A DNA stretch of 64,000 nucleotides, taken from the NCBI GenBank assembly GCA_905200545.1, contig CAJKKQ010000006.1, positions 62,001-126,000 on the forward strand, given 5' to 3'. A program made the translations under genes and the position numbers. Shown one piece after another: positions 1 through 8,875 of the stretch (position 1 is its first letter; each line of letters begins with the position of its first letter). The stretch comes from an uncultured Oscillibacter sp. (lineage in GTDB: Bacteria > Bacillota > Clostridia > Oscillospirales > Oscillospiraceae). The notes under the pieces are model-generated. The model was not told where the DNA came from, searched no databases, and saw nothing but the letters and a program-made list of their open reading frames with translations.

Positions 1-1124
<1,124 letters not shown>

Positions 1125-1171
1125 TCACGGCGGCTCCGAATGGAAGAGCGCCGGTATTGACACAACTATTC

Positions 1172-1200
1172 ATTATAATCGACCTTTTATCCGATTACAA
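1172..1200 (-). promoter_or_regulatory. Promoter of metG
   Basis: On the minus strand, TTGTAA (1195-1200) is followed after 17 bp by a perfect TATAAT (1172-1177), about 60 bp before the metG start. The -35 matches the vegetative consensus at 4 of 6 bases. Confidence 0.6.
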
Positions 1201-1233
1201 TGCGCCGGAGGAAAAAATCCGCAAAATACGGCC

Positions 1234-2604
1234 TTATTCCTGCTGTTTTTCCTCCGCCAGGGATCCGTGGCGCAGCCAGCGGCCGGAGAGATAGTAGGCC
1301 ACCGTGGCGGCAAAGCCCACCGCCCAGCCCACGCCGAAGCCGTAGTACATGTACATGGGGCCGAAGTACGCTGCCATCAGGTATACGGAGGGCACCCGCA
1401 GCAAGATCAAAGACAGGATGGTGTTCACCATGGGAAAGACGCTCTCCCCCGCCCCCCGCATGGCGTTGTTGAGGGTGAAGAACACGGCAAAGAGGGCGTA
1501 GAAGGGCATGATGCCCTGCAAGTACGCCGCCCCGGCGTCGATGACGGCGGGGGTCTGGGAGAAGATGGAGATGAAGAACGGTCCGCAGGGGATCAGAAGG
1601 GCCGTCATGGCCAACGACCACACCTCCGCCGATCCCACCGTCACCCGGACGCCCCGCCGGGCCCGGTCCAGGCGTTTGGCGCCGATGTTCTGGCCCACGA
1701 AGGCGGTGACGGCGTTGGAGAGGCTCTGCACCGGCAAAAAGGCCAGCTGATCCAGCCGGTAGCCCACGTTGTACCCGGCGGTATAGGCCTCCCCGTAGGA
1801 GTTGACCTTGCTCATGATGACCATGGACCCCACCGCCACCAGGGACATCTGGATGCCCGCCGGGAGGCCGATGCCCATGATCTGGCGGAAGAGTTCCCGG
1901 TCGAACCGGCGGCAGAAGGGGCGGATGCGGATCTGGGGATAGCGGTGGTTGATGAAAAAGATGCCGAAGAGCCAGGAAAAGGCCTGGGAGATGATGGTGC
2001 CCAGAGCCACCCCCAGCACCCCCATGTCCGCCCACAGCACCAGGGCAAAATCCAGGAAAATATTCATGACGGCGGCGATGGAGAGGAAGAGCAGCGTGGA
2101 GCGGCTGTTGCCAAGGCCTCCCAGAATGCCGGCGTTGAGGTTGTAGCCGATGGTGCCCATGAGTCCCGCGCATACCACCATGAGATACACCCAGGCCTCG
2201 TGGTAGGCGCTCTCGTCCACCCGCAGCAGCCACAATATGGGCTTCACCGCCAGCAGGGCTACCAGCGTCACGGGAACGGCGGCGCAGACGAAGGAGGTGT
2301 AGATGGTGTCCACCGCGTCCCGGACCCGGTCCATGCGCCCGGCGCCGTAAAACTGGGCGATGACCACGGTGCCGCCGTTGGAGAGGCCCATGAAGAGGGA
2401 CGTGAACATGAAAATCACCGGGAAGCCCACGCCCACCGCCGCCAGGGCAGAGTCCCCCACGTACTTGCCCACCACAAAGCTGTCCACCATGTTGTAGAGC
2501 TGCTGCAAAAAGCTCCCCGCCAGCAGCGGCAGGGCAAAATAGAAGATGTGTCCGGCGGGAGAACCCACGGTCATGTTCCGCAGTCCGCCCCTTCCGTGGG
2601 CCAT
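1234..2604 (-). CDS. MATE family multidrug/metabolite exporter
   Basis: Polytopic inner-membrane antiporter of the MATE family, which uses a sodium or proton gradient to expel cationic drugs or metabolites. The ~456-aa protein has the usual twelve hydrophobic segments in two similar halves, with typical MATE signatures such as LPLLAGSFLQQLYNMVDSFVVG near the N-terminus and an internal GYNLNAGILGGLGNSRS loop. A GTG at 2610 lies only 2 nt after the AAAGGAGG ribosome site. The ATG at 2604 is 8 nt away, so I take that start. Substrate cannot be read from sequence. It appears monocistronic and divergent from exonuclease III. Confidence 0.9.
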   Translation of the reverse strand: MAHGRGGLRNMTVGSPAGHIFYFALPLLAGSFLQQLYNMVDSFVVGKYVGDSALAAVGVGFPVIFMFTSLFMGLSNGGTVVIAQFYGAGRMDRVRDAVDTIYTSFVCAAVPVTLVALLAVKPILWLLRVDESAYHEAWVYLMVVCAGLMGTIGYNLNAGILGGLGNSRSTLLFLSIAAVMNIFLDFALVLWADMGVLGVALGTIISQAFSWLFGIFFINHRYPQIRIRPFCRRFDRELFRQIMGIGLPAGIQMSLVAVGSMVIMSKVNSYGEAYTAGYNVGYRLDQLAFLPVQSLSNAVTAFVGQNIGAKRLDRARRGVRVTVGSAEVWSLAMTALLIPCGPFFISIFSQTPAVIDAGAAYLQGIMPFYALFAVFFTLNNAMRGAGESVFPMVNTILSLILLRVPSVYLMAAYFGPMYMYYGFGVGWAVGFAATVAYYLSGRWLRHGSLAEEKQQE

Positions 2605-2657
2605 GTCCACCGCCTCCTTTTCTGCCGGAATCCGGCGCCCCGCGCCTCTTACCTCTT

Positions 2658-2686
2658 ACTGTACACGCTTTTGGGCCCGGGGGCAA
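2658..2686 (-). promoter_or_regulatory. Possible promoter of the MATE gene
   Basis: Minus-strand TTGCCC (2681-2686), 17 bp, TACAGT (2658-2663), about 50 bp upstream of the MATE start. Both hexamers deviate from consensus, so support is modest. Confidence 0.35.
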
Positions 2687-2688
2687 TC

Positions 2689-2717
2689 TTGTTTTTCCCG
2701 GGAAAATCGGATAAAAT
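2689..2717 (+). promoter_or_regulatory. Promoter of the exonuclease III gene
   Basis: TTGTTT (2689-2694), 17 bp spacer, TAAAAT (2712-2717), 57 bp before the start codon. It lies back to back with the MATE promoter. Confidence 0.5.
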
Positions 2718-2774
2718 CAAAAAAGAAACCCAACCGCCTGCGGGCGGAGACTATTTTTCAAAGGAGAACCACCC

Positions 2775-3530
2775 ATGAAACTGGTGTCCTGGAACGTCAA
2801 CGGCCTGCGGGCCTGCCTGGGGAAGGGCTTTCTGGATTTCTGCGCCCAGGCGGACGCGGATATCATCTGCCTGCAGGAGACGAAGATGCGCCCGGAACAG
2901 GCGGATTTCGACCTGCCGGGCTATCACCGCTACTGGAACAGCGCCGACAAGGCCGGCTACTCCGGCACGGCGGTCTTTACCAAGACGGAGCCCCTGGCTG
3001 TCACCTACGACTTCGGGGACGATGAGCACCGCCACGAGGGCCGCATCATCACCGCCGAGTACCCGGCGTTCTACCTGGTGTGCTGCTACACCCCCAACTC
3101 CCAGGAGGGCCTCAAGCGCCTGGATTACCGGATGCGCTGGGAGGACGACCTGCGCGCCTACCTCAAGGAGCTGGACGCCAAAAAGCCCGTGGTGTACTGC
3201 GGGGATCTGAACGTGGCCCATGAGGAGATCGACATCAAAAACCCCAAGACCAACCGCCGCAACGCCGGCTTTACCGACGAGGAGCGTGCCAAGATGACGG
3301 AGCTCCTGGGGAGCGGCTTTGTGGATACCTTCCGGGCATTGTACCCGGAGGTCACCGGGGTGTACTCCTGGTGGAGCTACCGCTTCAACGCCCGGAAGAA
3401 CAACGCCGGGTGGCGCATCGACTATTTTATTGTCTCCGAGCGCCTGCGGGACAAGGTGGCGGAGGCTGGGATCCTCACGGACGTGCTGGGGTCCGACCAC
3501 TGCCCGGTGACGCTGGAGCTGGATATCTGA
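2775..3530 (+). CDS. xth: Exodeoxyribonuclease III / AP endonuclease
   Basis: Base-excision repair nuclease of the ExoIII (EEP) family. It cuts 5' of abasic sites and trims 3' blocked ends using a metal ion. The 251-aa length is normal. Hallmarks are SWNVNGLRA at the N-terminus, the metal-binding Glu in LQETK (E35), the GDLNVAHEEID loop near residue 145, NAGWRIDYF and the C-terminal GSDHCPV with the catalytic Asp-His. An AAAGGAG site sits 7 nt before ATG. It has its own promoter and a strong terminator, so it looks monocistronic. A second AP endonuclease (nfo) lies at 38.5 kb. Confidence 0.96.
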   Translation: MKLVSWNVNGLRACLGKGFLDFCAQADADIICLQETKMRPEQADFDLPGYHRYWNSADKAGYSGTAVFTKTEPLAVTYDFGDDEHRHEGRIITAEYPAFYLVCCYTPNSQEGLKRLDYRMRWEDDLRAYLKELDAKKPVVYCGDLNVAHEEIDIKNPKTNRRNAGFTDEERAKMTELLGSGFVDTFRALYPEVTGVYSWWSYRFNARKNNAGWRIDYFIVSERLRDKVAEAGILTDVLGSDHCPVTLELDI

Positions 3531-3555
3531 GCAGCATCCGGGATCCACAACTATG

Positions 3556-3590
3556 AAAAAAGAGACGGCAGACGCCGTCTCTTTTATTAT
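3556..3590 (+). terminator. Bidirectional intrinsic terminator between xth and the DUF624 gene
   Basis: Stem AGAGACGGC (3561-3569) / GCCGTCTCT (3574-3582), loop AGAC, flanked by A5 on the left and T4 on the right. It can serve the two convergent genes. Confidence 0.85.
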
Positions 3591-3608
3591 TTTTTGGAGG
3601 AAAACCGG

Positions 3609-4265
3609 TCATTCCTCTTCTTCCTTGGGACACAGCACCGGCCGGGCCAGCCAAACCTTCACCGCCGCCGCCAGGGAGAAGCCGAAGAGGGCCCACAGCC
3701 CGCAGGCAGTGACAGACCGGGAGAGGGCGCACCATGCAAAGGCCAGCAGACAGGCTCCGTCCGCCGCCGCCATCACCGCCGAGCGCCACAGCTCCCCCAG
3801 GCCCAGCAGCGCCGCGTCCCGGAAAGTCTCGGTCCAGGAGCCGCCCCGGATGCACAGCACCGGGAGGAGCCACTGGGCCACAATGGCCCACACCGCCGTC
3901 ACCAGCAGCAGCGGCCCCGTTGGGAAAAAGGCGTTGGTGAGTTGCTCCGTCACCACGATGCGCCAGGCGCCGCCCAGCACCGCGCCTACCGCCAGCACCG
4001 GCAGCCACACGGTGGTGGCAGTCTTCCAGCGCTGCCGCCAGCCCCGGAAAAAGGCGCCCGGAGCCTGGTCAAAGGTGACGCGGTCAAAGAGCACGGTGTA
4101 AAGCCCCGCCGCTGCGGCCCCTGCCGTCACCACCGGAAGAGAGCACACCAGCCACAAAAGGTTCCCCACCGCCAGCAGGGCGATCCGCCCTGCCGTCTGC
4201 ATCACCGGCGAGGTGTCCGCCGCCGTGTCCACCACTTTTTTCCAAAGGCTTCCCCGTTTTTTCAA
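3609..4265 (-). CDS. DUF624 (YesL-like) membrane protein
   Basis: 218-aa protein with about five hydrophobic segments. The N-terminal motif NLLWLVCSLPVVTAGAAAAGLY is the hallmark of the DUF624/YesL family, which typically accompanies carbohydrate ABC transporters; its biochemical role is unknown. The start is a TTG at 4265, chosen because AAGGAGG lies 8 nt upstream and no ATG fits. It is divergent from the LacI-headed sugar operon, and a cre/LacI-like operator lies between the two genes. Co-regulation with that operon is an inference. Confidence 0.85.
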   Translation of the reverse strand: MKKRGSLWKKVVDTAADTSPVMQTAGRIALLAVGNLLWLVCSLPVVTAGAAAAGLYTVLFDRVTFDQAPGAFFRGWRQRWKTATTVWLPVLAVGAVLGGAWRIVVTEQLTNAFFPTGPLLLVTAVWAIVAQWLLPVLCIRGGSWTETFRDAALLGLGELWRSAVMAAADGACLLAFAWCALSRSVTACGLWALFGFSLAAAVKVWLARPVLCPKEEEE

Positions 4266-4315
4266 GGCGACGCCCTCCTTTGCCGGGGATGCGCCCCGGT
4301 TCCTGAATTTCTTCC

Positions 4316-4345
4316 AGTATAGGAGACGCCGGGGGCCCTTGTCAA
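4316..4345 (-). promoter_or_regulatory. Promoter of the DUF624 gene
   Basis: Minus-strand TTGACA (4340-4345), 18 bp, TATACT (4316-4321). It is a strong vegetative match about 50 bp upstream of the TTG start. The first palindromic operator (4367-4382) lies just upstream of this -35. Confidence 0.7.
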
Positions 4346-4366
4346 CGCGGAAGTGTGGGAAATAAG

Positions 4367-4382
4367 ATGTAAACGGTTACAT
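4367..4382. promoter_or_regulatory. cre / LacI-family operator 1
   Basis: ATGTAAACGGTTACAT is a near-perfect palindrome that fits the catabolite-responsive element consensus WTGNAANCGNWWNCAW at every defined base. It lies in the divergent DUF624 / lacI-type regulator intergenic region. It could bind CcpA or the local LacI-family protein. Confidence 0.7.
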
Positions 4383-4532
4383 AAATTGTCGAAATATATA
4401 AAATCTATGTTAAGTTTATGGGAGAATATAATAAAATTGCCAAAAAGCCCTTGATTTCTTTCGCTACAAATGGTACCGTTAATTTATACACAGGCAGGGT
4501 GATCAGGCCCTGCCCCGTTTGTGGAAGATTTT

Positions 4533-4548
4533 TTGTAAGCGCTTACAT
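4533..4548. promoter_or_regulatory. cre / LacI-family operator 2
   Basis: TTGTAAGCGCTTACAT has a perfect 14-bp palindromic core and ends 23 bp before the regulator ATG. It has the same TGTAA..CG..TTACA pattern as operator 1, 166 bp upstream. The pairing suggests looping or autoregulation by the adjacent LacI-type repressor. Confidence 0.75.
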
Positions 4549-4571
4549 CGGGCTGTAAAGGGGAGGCTCAT

Positions 4572-5561
4572 ATGAACCCCACCATTTATGATGTATCCCG
4601 GCTCTCCGGGGTATCCACCGCTACCATCTCCCGGGCGTTTTCCGAGCCGGAGAAGGTGCGGGAGGGCACCCGGCGCAAGGTCTATGAGGCGGCGGCCGCC
4701 CTGCACTACTCCCCCAACGCCATCGCCCGGGCTATGGCCCGGCAGCGGACGGACAAGATCGCCTTTCTCATCTGCAAGAAGGGCGCCACCATTCTCGACG
4801 AGTTCTACGCCAGCATCTGCGAGGGCATCATGCGGGAGACCAACGGCTCGGACTACCTGCTGCTGATCTCCACGGCGGAGGACTGGAGCCAGGCCTCCGC
4901 TACCGCCCAGAGCAAACAGGTGGAGGGCGTGATCCTGGGCGGCGACGCCCAGGCGGAGCTGGTAAGCGAGTTCCAGAGCAAGAATGTGGCGGTGGTGCTG
5001 GTGAACAACCGCATGGCGGGATTTGACCTTCCCTGCGTGGTCTCCGACGAGCGGGGCGGCGTGCGCCAGGCGGTGGAGCACCTGATGGAGCGGGGACACC
5101 GGCGCATCGGGATGCTGGCGGGCCGGTTTGCTCCCTATATTACCGGAGAGCGGTACAGCGCGTTTCTGGAGGTCATGGAGGACCACGGGCTGCCGGTGCG
5201 GGACGAGGACATCAAGCTGTGCAATCCCAATGTTTCGGATGCCACCCAGACAGCCCTGGAGCTGCTGGACCGGCCGGACCGGCCCTCGGCCGTCTTTGCG
5301 GCCAACGACATCATCGCCGCTGCTACGCTCAAAGCCGCTGCCCGGCTGCACCTGCGGGTGCCGGAGGATCTGGCGGTGGTGGGATACGACGATTCCACCG
5401 CCTGTGCCCTGACGGAGCCGGAGCTCACCAGCGTCCATATCGACTGCCGCCAAATGGGACTGCTTTGTGTGGAGCGGCTCAAGGCGGTGCTCTGCGGGGA
5501 GGAGCACGTCCCCCGGCTGACGGTGGTGCCCACCCGGCTGGTGGTGCGGCGCTCCAGTTGA
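4572..5561 (+). CDS. LacI-family transcriptional regulator of the sugar operon
   Basis: 329-aa repressor. A LacI helix-turn-helix spans residues 4-25 (TIYDVSRLSGVSTATISRAF), followed by the hinge helix region and a periplasmic-binding-protein-like effector domain ending in PELTSVHIDCRQMG...ERL. It probably senses a sugar or sugar phosphate handled by the downstream genes. ATG follows GGGGAGG. Two palindromic operators lie upstream, the nearer ending 23 bp before the ATG, so autoregulation is likely. It heads a seven-gene co-directional cluster ending at 12.2 kb. The ligand cannot be told from sequence. Confidence 0.92.
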   Translation: MNPTIYDVSRLSGVSTATISRAFSEPEKVREGTRRKVYEAAAALHYSPNAIARAMARQRTDKIAFLICKKGATILDEFYASICEGIMRETNGSDYLLLISTAEDWSQASATAQSKQVEGVILGGDAQAELVSEFQSKNVAVVLVNNRMAGFDLPCVVSDERGGVRQAVEHLMERGHRRIGMLAGRFAPYITGERYSAFLEVMEDHGLPVRDEDIKLCNPNVSDATQTALELLDRPDRPSAVFAANDIIAAATLKAAARLHLRVPEDLAVVGYDDSTACALTEPELTSVHIDCRQMGLLCVERLKAVLCGEEHVPRLTVVPTRLVVRRSS

Positions 5562-5597
5562 GATCCCGATTTTACAAAATTTTACATGGTTTTTTCC

Positions 5598-5617
5598 GGG
5601 ACACGATGGTCCCTTTT
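5598..5617 (+). terminator. Weak hairpin between regulator and transporter genes
   Basis: GGGAC (5598-5602) / GTCCC (5609-5613) followed by TTTT. The 5-bp stem is weak and could at most attenuate read-through from the regulator gene. Confidence 0.3.
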
Positions 5618-5673
5618 ACAGAAGACCGTTATACTCAGCAGGTCGGAATTCGGCTTTTTAGGAGGATGTTCGC

Positions 5674-6513
5674 ATGAAAAGAAAGAGGATCTTGAGTACG
5701 GCGGCAAAAGGGGTAGGCTGCGCGGTGCTGCTCTTTATCTCCCTTTTCCCCATCTACTGGCTGGTGGCCATGGCCATCCGTCCTACGGAGGAAATGCAGG
5801 GACACATTTCCCTCATTCCCGGCTCTCTGACGCTGGAGCATTTTGTTTCCCTCTTTACGGATAAGGGCTTTGGGCAGGCTACCATCAACAGCCTTCAGAC
5901 CACCAGTGCCTCGCTGGTGATCTCCCTGATTGTGGGCATCTGCGCGGCGTATATCATTGCCCGCCAGCGCTTTCGCTTCGGGCTCAAGCGTCCCATGACC
6001 TACTGGGTGTTGCTGGTGCGTGTGCTGCCCCCCGTGGCCTTCACCATCCCGCTGTACACCATGTTCAGCAAGATCGGCATTCTCAACACGAAGCTGCCGG
6101 TGGTCCTGGCCTGCGTGCTCATCAATGTGCCCCTGATCATCTGGTTCCTCATCAGCTTCTTCCGGGATCTGCCGGAGGAAATTGAGGAGAGCGCCAAGGT
6201 GGACGGCGCCACAGAGTGGCAGCTGTTCTGCCGGATTGTGCTGCCCCTGGTGGCCCCCGGCATCGCGGCGGTGGCCATGCTCTCGTTCATGTATGCCTGG
6301 AACGAGTACACTTATACCGTCATCTTCACCCGCAGCCCCTCCAACTACACGGTGCCCCTGGCCCTGTCTGTCCTCAACACGGAGGATAACCTCACCAACT
6401 TCGGCCTGGTGGCCGCCGGCGGCGTTATTTCCGTGATCCCCATTACCCTGTTTGTGATCTTTGCACAGAACTACTTGATCTCCGGTTTGTCAAGCGGCGC
6501 TGTCAAAGAGTAA
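5674..6513 (+). CDS. Carbohydrate ABC transporter permease, MalG type
   Basis: 279-aa inner-membrane subunit with about six transmembrane helices. The cytoplasmic EAA loop, EEIEESAKVDGATEWQLFCRIVLPLVAPG, docks the ATPase. The family (MalG / CUT1) pairs with a MalF-type partner, here encoded at 7975. A strong AGGAGG site lies 8 nt before ATG. Placing the MalG-type gene before the binding protein is an unusual order. It imports a sugar or oligosaccharide together with the neighbouring products. Confidence 0.92.
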   Translation: MKRKRILSTAAKGVGCAVLLFISLFPIYWLVAMAIRPTEEMQGHISLIPGSLTLEHFVSLFTDKGFGQATINSLQTTSASLVISLIVGICAAYIIARQRFRFGLKRPMTYWVLLVRVLPPVAFTIPLYTMFSKIGILNTKLPVVLACVLINVPLIIWFLISFFRDLPEEIEESAKVDGATEWQLFCRIVLPLVAPGIAAVAMLSFMYAWNEYTYTVIFTRSPSNYTVPLALSVLNTEDNLTNFGLVAAGGVISVIPITLFVIFAQNYLISGLSSGAVKE

Positions 6514-6591
6514 CAAAATAGATTCCCGGCGATTTCGGCATCCCTGAAGGAAAGAAGAGTTCCCACAAAAAAAGACTAGGAGGAAATGAAA

Positions 6592-7851
6592 ATGAAGAAA
6601 CTGCTTGCACTGCTCCTGGCCCTTGGCATGACGCTGTCCCTGGCTGCCTGCGGCGGCGGTGATTCCACGGATACCGGTGGTGAAGGAGGCGGCGGCTCCG
6701 GCGAACCCACCAAGATGACGCTGATTCTGCGTGGCGGCGCCTACGGCGAGGTCCTGGAAAAATGCCTGCCTGCCTTCGAAGAGGAGCACAATGTGGATAT
6801 CGAAGTGCTGCTGATGTCTTTCGATGATCTGCACACCGGCATTGCGCTGGACGCCGTGAACGCTGAGGGTACCTATGACCTGTGCATGGTGGACGGCTCC
6901 TGGATGGCTGAGTTCACCGCCAACGGCGTCCTGGCCAACCTCACCGAGATGGGCTACAGCTTTGACGAGGACATTATCCCCGCCACCACCACCATCTGCA
7001 AGGTGGGCGAGGACGTGTACCTGGCTCCCTACTACGGCAACGTCACCGTCATGATGTACAACAAGCAGCTGCTCTCCGATGCCGGCTACGCTCCCGAGGA
7101 TATCGACAGCTTTGCCGACATCATGGACGTGGCTCAGAAGACCAAGGCTGCCGATTCCAGCAAGAACGGCTTCCTGATCCGCGGCGGCAGCGCCGACAAC
7201 ATCCTCTCCGACTTCCTGCCTCACCTGGTGGTTCATGGCGGCTGGGTCGTGGATGAAAACAACCAGCCCACCGTGGATACCCCCGAGTTCAAGGCCGCCA
7301 TGGAGGAATACCTGGCCCTGTACGAGCTGGGCAGCACTCTGGACAAGGACGACATCGTGGCTTCCGTCACCGCCGGCGAGACCGCCATGGCCCAGATCTG
7401 GCCCGGCTGGTACGTGCCCACCGCCGACGGCCCCGCCAACTACACCACCATCCCCACCAAGCTCACCGACGACTCTGAGCCTGTGGACGCCGTGGCCCTG
7501 CAGGGCGTGTGGTGCATCGGCATCCCCAACAACGCTCCCCACAAGGACCTGGCCCTGGAGCTGCTGGAATACGTGATGAGCCCCGAGGTCCAGAAGGCTT
7601 CCATTGAAAACGGCGGCGTGCCCTGCCGTTACTCCAGCCTGCTGGATGAGACTGTCCTGCAGACCTATCCTCACCTGGAGACCGTCTGCGGCGCTCTGGA
7701 GACCGGCGTATACCGTCCTGTCATTGAGGAGTGGACCGAGTTCACCAACATCCTGGGCACTGAGATGGATAACATCATCCAGGGTACCAAGACCATCGAT
7801 GAGGGCCTTGCTTATGCCCAGAGCCAGCTGGAGGATCTGATGGCCGGCTGA
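6592..7851 (+). CDS. Extracellular sugar-binding lipoprotein of the ABC transporter
   Basis: Substrate-binding protein of the CUT1 class, anchored outside the cell. The signal peptide ends in the lipobox LAAC near residue 20, followed by a Gly/Ser-rich linker and a ~390-aa binding fold with the usual YNKQLLSDAGY segment. An ATG at 6586 is only 2 nt from AGGAGG, while the one at 6592 is 8 nt away, so I chose the second. Gly- and Asp-rich codons are strongly biased, as expected for a highly expressed gene. The substrate is unknown. A 12-bp hairpin follows at 7888. Confidence 0.92.
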   Translation: MKKLLALLLALGMTLSLAACGGGDSTDTGGEGGGGSGEPTKMTLILRGGAYGEVLEKCLPAFEEEHNVDIEVLLMSFDDLHTGIALDAVNAEGTYDLCMVDGSWMAEFTANGVLANLTEMGYSFDEDIIPATTTICKVGEDVYLAPYYGNVTVMMYNKQLLSDAGYAPEDIDSFADIMDVAQKTKAADSSKNGFLIRGGSADNILSDFLPHLVVHGGWVVDENNQPTVDTPEFKAAMEEYLALYELGSTLDKDDIVASVTAGETAMAQIWPGWYVPTADGPANYTTIPTKLTDDSEPVDAVALQGVWCIGIPNNAPHKDLALELLEYVMSPEVQKASIENGGVPCRYSSLLDETVLQTYPHLETVCGALETGVYRPVIEEWTEFTNILGTEMDNIIQGTKTIDEGLAYAQSQLEDLMAG

Positions 7852-7887
7852 CGCGATTTTTCCCAGCGATAACTCAGCATATTGGGC

Positions 7888-7915
7888 GGCCGGGACGCCG
7901 CATGGCGTCCCGGCC
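7888..7915 (+). promoter_or_regulatory. GC-rich hairpin after the binding-protein gene (mRNA stabiliser or attenuator)
   Basis: Perfect 12-bp stem GGCCGGGACGCC (7888-7899) / GGCGTCCCGGCC (7904-7915) with loop GCAT and no T-run. Such stem-loops after binding-protein genes commonly protect the upstream mRNA and lower expression of the permease that follows. That role here is inferred. Confidence 0.7.
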
Positions 7916-7974
7916 CCATTCCAAAGCGGCCCGGACCTCCGGGTGAAACCTCTCCAAATTGTGAGGTCGTCATC

Positions 7975-8871
7975 ATGAAGAATAATGGCATTGTAAAATT
8001 GAATAGCGCCCAGGCGGCTACCAAACGCTTCGGGATCGGCATGCTCACTCCCACCCTGGTGGTGCTGCTGGTCATGACTGCCTATCCCCTGATTTTCACA
8101 TTTGTATACAGCTTTACCGACTACAACTATCTAAAGGGAGCGGAGAAAGCCACTTTCGTTCTCTTTGAGAATTATGTTTCCCTCTTTAAAAACGGATATT
8201 TTCAGCAGGCGGTTTGGAACACCATCCTGTTCACCATTTTGGCGGTGATTTTCGAGATGGGGTTCGGACTCGTGGTAGCGATCTTTGTCAACAGTCTCAA
8301 GCGCGGCCAGAAGGCCATGCGCACGCTGCTGCTTTTGCCCTATCTGCTGCCTGCTGTGACAGTGGCCCTCAGCTGGCGCATGATGCTCTCCGCCAACTAC
8401 GGCATTATCAACCAGGTGCTCAAGGCGCTGAACCTGCCGGTGTACAACTGGTTCATGGATACCAAGACTGCTTTCGGGACCATCCTGCTCATTGACGTAT
8501 GGCAGAATGTGCCCTTTGTCTTCCTCCTGCTGTATGCGGCGCTGCAATCTGTCTCCGCTACCCAGTATGAAGCTGCCCGCATCGACGGCGCAGGCTTTAT
8601 GCAGCAGTTCTGGTATATCACCATCCCCAACATCAAGAATTCTCTGGCCCTGTGCGCCCTGCTGCGGACCATCGACACCTTCCGCCTGTTCGAGAAGGTC
8701 AACGTCCTCACCGGCGGCGGCCCTGCAGGCACCACGTCCACCATCACCCAGTTCCTCTATAATTACGGCATCAAATCCCTGGACTTTGGTTTCGGCAGTG
8801 CCGGCGCCATCGTCATGACGGTTTTGGTCCTGATCCTGTCCAGTTTCTACATCAAACGGGCCATGGGTTAA
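7975..8871 (+). CDS. Carbohydrate ABC transporter permease, MalF type
   Basis: 298-aa partner permease with six predicted transmembrane helices and the EAA loop EAARIDGAGFMQQFWYITIPNIKNSLAL. An upstream in-frame ATG exists at 7882, but its ~30-residue extension is Pro/Arg-rich, lies on the hairpin and is unlike the family. The ATG at 7975 after GAGGT gives the usual cytoplasmic N-terminus. It works with the MalG-type permease (5674), the lipoprotein (6592) and the ATPase (11005). Confidence 0.92.
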   Translation: MKNNGIVKLNSAQAATKRFGIGMLTPTLVVLLVMTAYPLIFTFVYSFTDYNYLKGAEKATFVLFENYVSLFKNGYFQQAVWNTILFTILAVIFEMGFGLVVAIFVNSLKRGQKAMRTLLLLPYLLPAVTVALSWRMMLSANYGIINQVLKALNLPVYNWFMDTKTAFGTILLIDVWQNVPFVFLLLYAALQSVSATQYEAARIDGAGFMQQFWYITIPNIKNSLALCALLRTIDTFRLFEKVNVLTGGGPAGTTSTITQFLYNYGIKSLDFGFGSAGAIVMTVLVLILSSFYIKRAMG

Positions 8872-8875
8872 GCGT

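Noticed and set aside
1157..1179. Plus-strand TTGACA followed by TATAAT upstream of metG
   Set aside because: The spacer is only 11 bp and no plus-strand gene follows.
4427..4432. TATAAT in the lacI leader as a promoter
   Set aside because: No acceptable -35 hexamer at 16-19 bp. The AT-rich run alone explains the match.
7882..7974. Longer start for the MalF-type permease
   Set aside because: The extra ~30 residues come from the hairpin region and are unlike permease N-termini.
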